Assembly (NCBI GenBank): GCA_014529385.2
Contig: CM043947.1
Span: 117,476,087 to 117,540,086, forward strand
From: Adiantum capillus-veneris
Lineage: Eukaryota > Streptophyta > Polypodiopsida > Polypodiales > Pteridaceae
Length of the DNA: 64,000 nt
Direction: 5' to 3'
The first letter of the stretch is position 1, and each line of letters opens with the position of its first letter. The translations under genes were made by a program, and so were the position numbers. The notes beneath the pieces were generated by a model. It did not search any database. It saw only the letters and a program-made list of their open reading frames with translations, and was not told the origin of the DNA. Shown here in pieces: positions 11,011 through 20,922 of the stretch.

Positions 11011-12226
11011 GGTGGCAGATGCTTTGTCTCGGAAGCCGTCGGTTCTGGCTATTTCTGCGATACATCGTAGGAGCTTCGAGGATATGGTCGATCAGTATAC
11101 AACAGATCCGGATTTTGTAGACATTTTCATACGGATCCGAGATGGGGAGACAGTAGCGGGATATTCCATTCGGGATGGCTACTTAATGAGGAAAACCATG
11201 TCGTGCGTTACACAACCGTTGAGGGAAAAGGTTATGACTGAATGCCACTGTCCGCCTTTTACGGGTCACCCCAGAAGGTCAAGTTTGACAGGCATAAAGC
11301 ACATACCCACCCGCCCTTGGGAAAGTATTGCAATGGATTTCATTTTTGATCTCTCGAGAACACAAAGTGGTCATGATGGTATCTGGACTGTTATTGACAG
11401 ATTTAGCAAGCAGGCTCATTTCATTCCAGTGAAGAAAACAGTCAAGCCGGATCACTTAGCGAGACTGTTTGTGGCCCAGATTTTCAGATTACATGGCATG
11501 CCTAAGACGATTGTCTCCGACAGGGACCCCAGATTTATGAGTTTGTTTTGGAAGGCAATTTGGGAGAACATTGGCACGCGGTTGCAGTTCTCGTCATCTT
11601 TCCACCCGCAGACTGACGGGCAATCTAAGATTGCAAATTCAATGGTTTTAGATTTATTGAAGTCTTATATCTCGGATCAGGAGACTCAATGGAAAAAGTA
11701 TCTATTGGTGGAATTTGCCTACAACAACACGATACACTCTTCGAAGAGGAAGGCACCATTTGAGATTGTTGAAGGTGCTGCGAAGGTTCCACCCTTCCTA
11801 AGCACGAAAGATAAGATTTTTGAAGCGGATGAATACACGCGCGACTTAGATACGGCTATTGCCAAAGTCTGCAAGGCTTTACAGAAATCTCAAGAACGAC
11901 AGAAAAAGGCAGCAGATCGCCATAGTCGCGATTTGAAATTGAAGGAGGATGATTGGGTGCTCTTACGTTTTGAGAAGACACGCCTGAGAAAGAAAAAGGG
12001 AAAGGAGAGGCTTTTTCCAAAGCTTAGTATGAGATACTACGGACCTTTCCAGATCTCCGAAAAGATCAATGATGTCTCCTTCCGACTGAAACTGCCTGAC
12101 ACTTGGAGGATTTACAATGCATTTCATGTGAGTCCCTTGAAACCTTTGAAAGGTGATGTACCCAAAGATGGGGAGCCTGATGAGCAACCCCGAAGTGGAG
12201 GAAAACGAGGAGATCCTTGTTCCTGA
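10990..12226 (+). pseudogene. Chromovirus integrase
   Basis: Integrase inserts element DNA. One long open stretch (to 12226) includes KKNLVADALSRKPSVLA (the RNase H-integrase junction), a catalytic core with MDFIFDLSRTQSGHDGI (first Asp) and VSDRDPRFMSLFW (second Asp), then HPQTDGQSKIANSMV. The position normally held by the catalytic Glu (GQSER/GQTER) is Lys here. Most of the N-terminal HHCC zinc finger is missing, since the sequence jumps from PFTGHP to TRPWESIAMDF. The C-terminal part has YYGPFQISEKI and FHVSPLKP, typical of the GPY/F region. Long but non-functional. Confidence 0.9.
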
Positions 12227-12440
12227 ACAGATTTTAGCACATAAGGACACAAAGAATAAGGGTAAAGTAAGAAGGCGGTTCTTTGTTAAGTTCAAGAACT
12301 ACCCTGCATTGGATGCGAAGTGGATGGAGGAGGAGGACCTAGCAGATACTCCTCACATTGTGAAACTTTACCTCGAAGCTTTTGGTTTAGCACAGTCTAC
12401 TCCAAATGGAACCCAGAATTCAGCTTGGCCGCAGATCTAG
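12153..12440 (+). pseudogene. Chromodomain at the integrase C-terminus
   Basis: In the frame following the integrase, VPEQILAHKDTKNKGK, RRRFFVKFKNYP and AKWMEEEDL match the chromodomain pattern (EkIL..R..r.g....YLVKWkGyp..eaTWEpeedL). It defines the chromovirus branch and is thought to guide integration to chromatin. It is shifted relative to the integrase frame, so the fusion is broken or was read by frameshift. Confidence 0.85.
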
Positions 12441-13429
12441 TGCAGTGGGATGCACAAGAAGGGAGTTACTCCGCTCCTTTGTCAACAGATGCCTCGAATT
12501 TTTATAATACTAGAGTCACTGATGTCTCTTTGAGCTTCAGGGATACTGAGAGCTGACAGTATTCTGTTGTATGACTTTATGAAATGAAATTCCGGAATAT
12601 GAAACTGATTTGTTCTTGACTTGTTTTTAAGTGCAGGAACTGATAGACGAAATGACTGTAGCATTTTGGTCTAAATGATCTCAAATAGACATGGTTGCAA
12701 TAGGGGTTAGTCAATCGGGCAGGGCATCTATGAGGTCCCGACTGGATCTAGATGCGATTGCTAACTACATTGCCGATAAGTCTGTTACATGGAGCTGGAT
12801 GTGGGTCGAGCAGCTTCCCTAGAGGGTTATTTAGGCGTGAGTAGGGGGAGGGTGTTGGGTATAGATCTCAGGCCCCTTGAGGGCCCAGTGTTTTTGGGCA
12901 CTTGTTAGACCAGCCAAGAGCAGGTGGCAGCCCTAGCATTTGGGGGCTGCACCTCTCTCCTTGCATTATGGGAGCAGGCTCTTGATCAACGGGCAGTGAT
13001 GGTTGAGTGTATCTCCACCACAGAGGAGACCCCCTTGCAAGGGGATGCTTTCATCCCGGAGCACATTCGATGGTAGTCAGTCCTTTCTCCCTCAGGGCGG
13101 TTCATTACAGGCCGATCTCTTCATGGCAGCTTCATCTTGCTCCCTTGAGGCTTCTCATGCTCAGCTCTATTGTCCACCCAGAGGAGATTCTTCACCTTTG
13201 CATTTCCAGTGCATGTTGAGGTGGTTACAAGGTTGTGCCCATATCAGCGGTCAAGTAAGCAATGTGCAGAGGGAGTTGTAGTCGCAGTCTTCTATGCTAG
13301 GGCCTATCTATCAACGGATTGTGCATAGCAGAATTGTTCTTGCACATATGGAAGACCTCTGGCTCCATTCCTTGGTAAAATCCCATCTATGGCACAAACC
13401 TTGCTGCTCTACCACGCACAATCAGAAAC
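12441..13429. other. Non-coding; purine tract and LTR-like start at 12853
   Basis: No recognisable gene. At 12841-12852 a GTAGGGGGAGGG purine tract is followed by TGTTGGGTATAG, which looks like a polypurine tract plus LTR start. The sequence downstream (12853 to about 13400) does not repeat elsewhere in the window, so the partner LTR is missing or outside. Confidence 0.4.
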
Positions 13430-13575
13430 TCAGATCTCTTGATCTGCAACATTCTCCACAGTTTTCTGAGTTTCTATGTCCTGAATTTCTGATTCTGATG
13501 ACTCTCTTGCAAGGGTCTGAAACATCAAAGTTTCTTTTACTTCCAACTCTCCTTTCAACTCATTCACCTGCAGTT
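13430..13575 (-). pseudogene. Coiled-coil coding segment, downstream half (split by L1a)
   Basis: On the minus strand this reads as a heptad-like acidic helix (LQVNELKGELEVKETLMFQT and on), ending at a stop after VADQEI. It adjoins the 15-bp duplication at 13561-13575. The matching upstream half is at 20439-20575, in the same frame across the duplicated bases. I do not recognise the family; leucine spacing and Glu/Lys richness suggest a coiled coil. It may be a host exon or a fragment. Confidence 0.45.
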
Positions 13576-13576
13576 G

Positions 13577-13593
13577 TTTTTTTTTTTTTTTTT
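13577..13593 (-). repeat. Poly(A) tail of L1a
   Basis: T17 on the plus strand, immediately inside the target duplication, marks the 3' end. Confidence 0.9.
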
Positions 13594-13854
13594 CCACAAA
13601 AGATCCTTCCATTAGTTAATCACAAAAGACGCCCCATGGGCTACAACAGACTCCGTCGAAAGGGTACTATACATGGTAGGCATAGGAGACTCTCCCAGCA
13701 CTACTGATACAACTGTGATGGCAAACCTAGAGCAATCTCATACAATAGGAGGGGGTAAAAGCCACACTAGGGGCCTGTAGTGCCAAGAAACTCCGCCTCT
13801 CTGTCGAGAGTAGAAGGGGCCTGCCCCCCATGTGTGATGGAAGGCCTCGCGTCG

Positions 13855-16800
13855 TCACTCCGCCCTATCAGAGGATCCCTGCATGCAATCGAACTGGCAT
13901 CTGAGGGTGTGGATAATCTCCTGCCAGATAGCTATAACAGTCACGGCCGGCGGCTCCAGGTGCCCCTCAAAGATCCGGTGGCATCTGGCTCTCCATACAA
14001 ACCATAAAGTGATGCTGCTCAAGAGCTCCCAGCGAAAATCACGCTCCTGCGTCCATGGCATCAAAGAGAGATCTGGTGCAAGCTGCAGACGAGGCTGGCC
14101 AAAAATGAAGCGGATCACCTGGCTGCTCTCCTCCGTCTCATAGCCCATAGCTGGGCCAGAAGAAGTCGACCACGCCACCGTCCCCCAAGAGAAAATCCCC
14201 GCTGGAGTCATGGGAACCAAAATCCTGAGGACTCTGAGCCATATCTGCTGTGCCTACAGGCAATCCCATAAGCAATGTCTCTGAGTCTCAATCTGATGAC
14301 CACAACACGGGCATGTCGCCGGGTGGCCGCTGTAGATAAGGCCAGGATCCCACTGCTGCCCCCCTGTGAGCAATCAGCCACTGAAAGGTGGTGATCCTGC
14401 GAGCCTGCCTGCAGGCCCACAGCCACGACCAAAAGTCTGTAAGAAAATCCGGGGTAAGCCCCTAGTGCCGCCAGCTGTGAGAATATGCCTACCCACTCTA
14501 ACTGTGTACTGAAAGAATGGGATGCCGGGGGAATCTAGAGAAGCAAAAGGATCATGCCACAACCACTCTCCTGGGTCCCACTGCAGCCTCGCCAAAGGCC
14601 GCACTCCATAAGCCCAAATCCTCCAGTCATCATCAATCTCGACCGGGTCTGGGTCAATAAGCCATTTCCAGGCAGCTGTGGCTACCACCCGGATCCGCTG
14701 AAAAACACTCTGCCACCAATGGCGACTCAGCCACAGTCCGAAAGAGCCTGCCCTCCGCCTGGACCTTAAAGAATAAGCAACGACCTGATGCCGTGCAGGC
14801 TCGTACAGCTATCAGAATCTCCAGGTGAGTGAAGGCCCCCATCCAAACTGGTGCCTGAGGCTCAAAAGGGTCCTGCCATGCCGCTGGTAGAGCCTCCTGA
14901 ATATCCTGTCGCATGCTCTGTGCCCCCCGAATATGACTCAAACGCTCCACCTGAGCCTCCTCCGGAAGGCTCTCAAAATGAAGCCAATCTCCATAACTGC
15001 GAGCCAGGCCTGCTGCCATGGAACCCCAAGCCACATGAGAACGATTCCCGAGCACGTGTCCCTGCTCCGTGCGAAGGCTGGGGTTCCAAATGAGAGGCTG
15101 GCGCAGACGCTCCTCCATGCAAGTGGGCTCCTGCTGAGACAAACCAGGACGGAGCAACTCCCAAGCTTTGAGAATGCTCGCTGCAAACCGCTCCTCTCAA
15201 CCGCGATGAAACCCACTCCTCTGCATCTCCGTGAAAATCCACCGAACCTCTCCGGGCCAAGGTCCACCAGTGGGGGGCGCACGACCGTGTAATCTCCGAA
15301 GTAGCAGCTCCTTCCAAGGCTCAGCGCCTGGAAGCAGCCCTCTAAACACCAGCTTCCCGAGAAGCGCCCTGCTCTGATGCATAGGATCAATGATGCCCAA
15401 CCCGCCCTGTGATAACGGAAAAGTGATGACTGACCACGCTACTTTGGCCCGAGCGGACTGACCATCACGCCCAGACCAAAGGAAATTCCTGATCAGCCGC
15501 TGAACCTGGCTAATACAAGAACTCAAGAAAATCCAGCAAGAGGTGATGTACCACATCGTAGCCAACAGCACCTGATTGGCCACCACCACCCTGCCTACTA
15601 AAGATAACCGAGCAGTGCTCCAATACAAAAGCTTCCTCCGAATACTCAGGAGGAGGGGTGCAATCTGCTGCTCTGGCGTCAAATCAAGGCCAACCTGACA
15701 CCCCAAATAGTGCACTGCTGTGCCAGGAGGAATCCATCTGAAGCCCGGGTCTGGCCTCCACTGAGGAGTGTCTGAGCTACTGATCCAAAAGGCTACAGTC
15801 TTGCGCCAATTGATCAGAGCTCTAGAGGCCCCACAAAAAGTCTGCAATGCATGCTCTGCCCTGGTAAGATTGGCCTCCTGGCCATGCAGATAAAGCCCTG
15901 TGTCATCAGCAAACTCTGAATCCAATAAATCCTCTCCCCTAATCGGTAACTGCAATCCTCTCAATCCCACTTCCTGAGAAGCCAAAAACATGCTCATAGC
16001 CTCCGCGAAGAAAAGGAAGAGGAAAGGGGCCAAGGGGCATCCCTGGCGAACAGATCTGGTCAAAGCAAAACGAGGTCCCCGGCCCCTTTGCAATCAGCAC
16101 ATGACTGTGCGCTGTGCTGTACATTGCTGACACACCTCTGATCCACTGAGGCTCAAACCCATCCGAAGCATGGTGCCCTCCAGAAAACCCCAGTCTACCC
16201 GATCATACGCCTTCTCAAAGTCTAGAAGGAGCACCACCAAGTCCTCACCAAGCAATCGAGCCAATGCCGTGGCCTCCCATAAAGTGAAGACATTGTCAAG
16301 GATACTGCGCTCCTTGACAAAGCCTGTCTGTGTAGCATGAATCAGCTCCCCAGAAATGGCTGGATCCTCAAACTCAAAGCCTTGGCCAAGACTTTGTAAA
16401 TAGTGTTGAGGATCGTAATAGGCCTCCACTGCCGAATATCATCAAACACCCCTTCCCCGTTGGGAATGAGAAAGATCAACCCCTCTGAGAAACTCAAAGG
16501 CATGCTGCCAGTATCAAGCACATGCTGGAAACCTCTGCCTAGTCCCGGCCCTAGGAGCTCCCAATACCTCAGAAAAAAGCTAGAAGTCAAGCCATCCTCC
16601 CCCAGGCAGCTGCTGCGGGAAAGGGCCCTCAAAGCCTCCGTAAGCTCATCCTCTGACAGTGGCCGTGCCAAGAAAGTACGCATATGCTCTGTGACTCTCT
16701 GCCGTACATGCACCCAAACAGTCTCTCTGCAAGCATCTCTATAATCTGAGGGAGCCTCTGCTGAGACCAAATCTCTGTAAAAATCTGTCACAATGTCTCT

Positions 16801-18057
16801 CACCTCCTCAGCCTCAACTGCTAAAGACCCATCCGGCCGCTGAAGCTGTCTGACCCCTGCTCTAGAATGTCTAGGGCCTGTGATCGAAAAGAACTCTCCA
16901 GTCATCCTATCCCCAAGCTGGGTCCACTGGGACGCCGGACGATGGAAGAAAAAATCCTGTCTCCGCTCCTCAGCCTCTCTGACCTCCTGCCTGGCTTGAC
17001 TCATCTGACCCTCAAGCCACTCACCCTCTGGCTGCCTCTCCTGAAGCCGCTGAAGTGCAGCCAAACTGCAGCCCAAGCGAGCCACCTGCTCTCTCAGCTC
17101 GCCCAACCGGGCAAGCGCAGTCTCATGCATAAAGCGGCTGAGCTCCCAGATACCTGCTGCACACTGGGAGGCAGCATCCCCCTCCGACTCCAAAGCCGTC
17201 TCCCAAATCCGCTCAACCTCCTCTGCCAATCCCTCATCTAGAAGTACATGCTCTGGAATACGAAGCTGCTTGCCCCCTAGCCGGGCCTGGTCCTCCAACA
17301 ATAAGCTAAGAGGCGCATGATCTGAGAATGAAGAGCCTGCCAAAATGCCGATAGAGCCCCCCCCCCCCGCTCACCCAACCAATCTCCTACATAGAATCTA
17401 TCGATCCGCGAGAGATTGGACCCATCCTGGCGACGATCCGATCTCGAGAAAGTCAAACTGCCCTGGGCATGGACAAAGGCCTCATGGTGCCATACATCTG
17501 TCATCCTCAACCGCATACATAACCGCTCCCAGGCAGCCAACTCACTGCCATGCACTGTGGTCTGACTGCCGCCCACTCTGTCGGAGGGATCCTCAATCAT
17601 ATTGAAGCCCCCTCCCACGCACCAGTGCTCAACCTCTGGTAAACCATCACATACCTGCGTCCAAAAATCAGCCCTAGCTGAGGCCTGATTTGGAGCATAC
17701 AGGTTGAGCATCCCAACAATCGCACCATGAAAACGCATAGTCAACCACTGAGCCCGTCCTGGCACAATGACACCATGATCCACAATGGCAAACTGCCACG
17801 GCTCCGCAATAGTCATGCATACCCCTTCACGTCCGCCCATCGGGCCGAAACCGGATGACCAATAAGTCTCATATCAACTGCCCAGTAACCTGGCCACGCC
17901 GCCGAATGCGGCTCTCACATAAATGATACTCCTGCAGCATAAGAATGTCAATAATGCCCCCGATCAAGCATCGCTGTAACTCCTGGCGCAGACGACCACG
18001 GTACCGCATAAAGTGTGGCCCCCCAAGCCCCTGGACATTCAATGAGACAACTCTCAT
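13855..18057 (-). pseudogene. L1a ORF2: endonuclease and reverse transcriptase
   Basis: Encodes the nicking endonuclease and RT for target-primed reverse transcription. Order along the minus strand: endonuclease start MRVVSLNVQGLGGP (18057) and DILMLQEYHL; MLNLYAPNQASA and CVGGGFNMIEDP (about 17600), where the usual GGDFN Asp is Gly; a SDHAPLSLLL motif (about 17320); RT with IRQWRPITILNTIYKVLAKA, LLLDFEKAYDRVDW (about 16200), SVRQGCPLAPFLFLFF (about 16050) and the catalytic EFADDTGLYL (about 15900); a C-terminal zinc-finger region near 14300 and WFVWRARCHRIFEG near 14000. Interrupted by frame changes near 17850, 17345, 16430, 16095 and 15195. The endonuclease Asp change alone would be disabling. 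Confidence 0.9.
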
Positions 18058-20018
18058 GGGGACTTGGCGAATAAAGCTGACGCTGCAGCAGCCATAAGAT
18101 GGCGCGCCTTCGCCAATGGCTTGGACGGGGAGTAATCCGCATCCGAGCGACTATGAGGCTGAGAGAGTCCAGTGGAGAATGACCCTTGAATCAGAGACCA
18201 ATGCCAGCGAGCTGCCTCAAGTGCTGTAACCTCCGTCAGGCCATCCTCATGGATGTACATGTAGCTAGGAACCTGCTGGAGGTTAGCCACGATCCTCACG
18301 ACCAAGTGGCAGACCCCATGGGAGTCCCTAGCTGAAGCAGTCTGGAAGTGGGCCAAATCCCAAAGCCGTGGGAGTAAATCCATGATCTCAAGAACGCTGA
18401 CATGATGAGAGAACTCAATAACCTGAGTCTGCAGAAAACGATCACCCGAGGCCGCAGTCCACTCCTGGCCGTTGTCGCCACAGAGAGGGAAAGAGAAGCC
18501 AACTTCCGAATCATAAGCGTCCGGGCCCCGTGCCAAGAGCATGATAACGTGTACTCTCATCTCCGCCGGAGCATGCGCCTCGCTAGCCCCGAAGTGCCAA
18601 GTGAAAGAGTAGCCGAAACTAGCGCCACGGTGATGGATATCAAAGACCAAGAGGCCCCCCGAGATGGCCGAGAGCGGTGAAACCTGAATCTGGAGGGGAG
18701 GCCTCCGCACTGTGCCCCGCGCAAAATCAACTCCCAGGGAACGACGAGCTGCAGGAGAGTGCCACGGCACCGAAGGAACAAGAGGAGGGGGAGGAAGATG
18801 CTACCTGGAGGGAGAGGAGGATGAAAGAGGCTGGCGAGGAGGCGAGGAAGGGGGGGGGAGGAGCGGAGGGCGGGGAGACAGAAGGGGGGGGAGGCAGCAG
18901 AGGGAACTCTACTGTAGGAGGGGGAGGAGGTGAGGGCGGGGCAAGAGGTGGGGGTGAAGAGGAGCAGGGGGGAGGAGGGGAAGGCGAGGGAGGAGGAGGC
19001 GGCGCGGCTGAAGGCTCTGAGGAGGCGGCTGCCCCACTCTCCTCCCGCTGAAGAGGATCAAAACGGTTCCTCGTGGGAACCCGCTGCTGATGCTGATGCT
19101 GCTACAGCTGTCGCCCCCCTGCTGTTGGGGGCGGTCCTGTTGAGGGGCTGTTGGATGCTGTCGCCCCCCCTACGACGGGCCTACTGCCACTCTGAGCTAC
19201 CAGCTGCTGCCGGAGCCGGGGCCGGATCTGGATCCTACTGCTGCTTAGGCTCGCTAGGTTGCTCTGGTTGAGCTGTAGGAGGGGTCCTCTGCTGCTGCGG
19301 CTGTGGGAGAGTGCGACGCCTAGGGCAAGCTTTGGCCAGATGGCCAACCTGCCGGCAAATAAAGCACTGGTTCGGGAGGCCCGAGTACTCCACCCGCTGG
19401 GTGAAAGTGCCTCCCCCTCTCAGACATGGCAGAATAACCTCCGAGGGGAGGCGGGAAACATCTCAGACCAGCACCCGAACCGATGGGAGGCCTGCAGCCC
19501 TCGCCACAATCGAAGCTGTTGTGGTGCCTCTCTCCAGAACCGAGCCAAACAGAGCACCAATCTGAAGCAAGGTAGTACGAAACTCACGTCTAAGCCCTGG
19601 GAAGCAAACTGTGATCGGAAACAGGCGCTCCTCGCGCTCAACCCCTACTGCTGGGTCGAAGCCGTGAAACCAAGGGCAGAAAAAGGCCCGAGCTCCACGA
19701 ATGTCATAGCTATCACATGAGCCACACTCTGCTCTGTCTCAAACTCAATCTGATATGGACCACGTCCAAGAAGCTGGACATCCAAGATCTTGCCTGCGTC
19801 GGCGAGGAAGCGGGCTTGAAGAAGATCTCGATTTCCCCTCTGCTGGGGGGAGTGCCAACAATCTTGCAGACCACCGAGACAGCCTGAAGGCGCTCAATCT
19901 CTGTTGAGAGGCTCGCTTCTTCTTCTGGCGAAAGAAGAAGCCTGACGGAGAAAGTCTCGGAGTCGGTCGAGGGGGCTGCGCCCGAGTCCCTCTGAGGTGG
20001 GGCGGCGGACTCCTCCAT
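18054..20018 (-). pseudogene. L1a ORF1: RNA-binding protein with CCHC knuckle
   Basis: Plant L1 ORF1 proteins coat the element RNA. The likely start is the ATG at 20016-20018 (MEESAAPPQ). An open frame upstream reaches into the target duplication and is probably 5' UTR. Visible parts: an N-terminal region with CKIVGTPPSRGEIEIFF; after a shift near 19830, GRGPYQIEFETEQSV and a DUF4283-like stretch; zinc knuckle CFICRQVGHLAKAC at 19316-19372; a long low-complexity Pro/Ser-rich linker (18780-19080); and a C-terminal segment (18770-18054) with VGFSFPLCG that is also present in L1b. At least two frameshifts. Domain naming is from pattern memory. Confidence 0.75.
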
Positions 20019-20438
20019 CAGAGTCTGAAGCTCGAAATGAGGTGGATGGCGAGGGAGACGGTGAGGGCGCGGTAGAACCAAGGCGAGGCGGAAGAGGCGA
20101 AGTCGATGGCAAGGAGGGCGGGAAAAATAAAAACACTTCAGCTTCCGAGTCCCACGAACCTTGGAGCTGCTATCCCCCGGAACCCAAGAAGCCCTCAAGC
20201 TCTGAGGATGGAAAACTAGTAAAATCCGAGGCCTGGCAAAGGTGCGGGCTGAACCGACAAGGGCGAGGGCCACAATCCGCGAGGGTGAGAAAGGGGAGCA
20301 GGGGCGAGGGCAAGGGCGAGGCGAGACTGAGAGGGGGGGGGAGGGCGAGATTGAGAGGGGAGGGCGAGGGCGGAGGGGGGGGGCAGCAGGGTGAGGCGCA
20401 GGAGCTTCAGCGAGCGCAGGGTGATTGTCTTTGAAGGG

Positions 20439-20575
20439 CATTCGCCTGCAATTTTAATTCCTGATTCTCCTTCTTCAGCCTGTGGACAAGATTGTCCAAA
20501 TCTTCATTTTCTTTCAGAATTTCAAACTGCTCCTTGCAAAGAAAGCCTTCTGACAAAGTGGAAAATGGCTTGGCA
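20439..20575 (-). pseudogene. Coiled-coil coding segment, upstream half (split by L1a)
   Basis: Minus-strand translation contains KEQFEILKENEDLDNLVHRL and ENQELKLQ with regular hydrophobic spacing. The TTTTCCACTTTGTCAG just upstream resembles a plant intron acceptor, so this could begin an exon. It continues in frame into 13430-13575 through the duplicated bases, so the LINE appears to have landed inside a coding exon. Gene identity unknown. Confidence 0.4.
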
Positions 20576-20589
20576 ATCCATCTAAAGGA

Positions 20590-20904
20590 TTTCTTATGAG
20601 CCTTCTATATAAGGATTAAGTATGGCAGAGGTAAGTGGTTAGAGCATCGATGATTGGATAATGTTAGGTCTTGTTTCGGAGAGTGTAGCCATCGTAGATA
20701 CGATAACTTGCACGCATACATAGTGTGCTTTGAGTTGGGTTTCCTTGTTAGTGATTGTTTTTAGAAGGTCGAGTAGGTGATTGACACCCATCTATTTGTT
20801 TTTATGCACCTAGGGGTCAAGCTCCGTCCTTGGTTGACATCTTGTTTGTTGGCTTAGTTCTCACTTTGCTAGCAACTGTGAGCAGCGAATTTGCCCGACA
20901 ACAA
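20590..20904 (+). repeat. 3' part of an LTR with Athila/Tat-type primer site
   Basis: A TATATAAGG box (about 20608) and a CA-rich end precede a TGGCGCC primer site. I infer an LTR from this arrangement. The LTR start is not defined and no partner LTR is seen. Confidence 0.4.
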
Positions 20905-20922
20905 TGGCGCCACTGCCGGGGA
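20905..20922 (+). promoter_or_regulatory. Primer-binding site TGGCGCCACTGCCGGGGA
   Basis: Close to the TGGCGCC(G)TTGCCGGGGA site used by plant Athila/Tat-lineage gypsy elements (tRNA-Asp type). It indicates a third LTR-element lineage. Confidence 0.7.

Larger units (their letters stand above)
6867..12852 (+). mobile_element. Ty3/gypsy chromovirus, decayed
   Basis: Order is 5' LTR, Met-type primer site, gag with CCHC knuckle, protease, RT, RNase H, integrase, chromodomain: the Metaviridae chromovirus arrangement. Frames are broken by several stops and shifts (near 7990, at 8668, 8796, 9925, near 10215 and 10617). A matching 3' LTR is not visible before 13560, so the right boundary is uncertain; a purine tract followed by TGTTGGG at 12853 may mark it or belong to another element. 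Confidence 0.8.
13576..20438 (-). mobile_element. Full-length L1-type LINE (L1a)
   Basis: A 6.9-kb non-LTR retrotransposon on the minus strand: GC-rich 5' end, ORF1, ORF2, short 3' UTR and a poly(A) tail (T17 at 13577-13593 on the plus strand). It is bounded by CATTCACCTGCAGTT (13561-13575) and CATTCGCCTGCAATT (20439-20453), 13 of 15 identical, a typical L1 target duplication. ORF1 stop and ORF2 start overlap as ATGA at 18054-18057. Several shifts and stops make it inactive. A relative, L1b, lies at 56766-62958. Confidence 0.88.

Noticed and set aside
18677-19051. Plus-strand glycine/glutamate-rich open frame
   Set aside because: Antisense of the proline/serine-rich linker of L1a ORF1. The minus strand has the zinc knuckle and collinear ORF2, so the plus frame is a composition shadow.
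19997-20434. Plus-strand 145-codon frame
   Set aside because: Antisense to the L1a 5' end; GC-rich composition keeps it open. No domain.
20018-20441. Starting L1a ORF1 at the ATG on 20441
   Set aside because: That ATG overlaps the target duplication, so it would not be element sequence; the ATG at 20018 is more likely.
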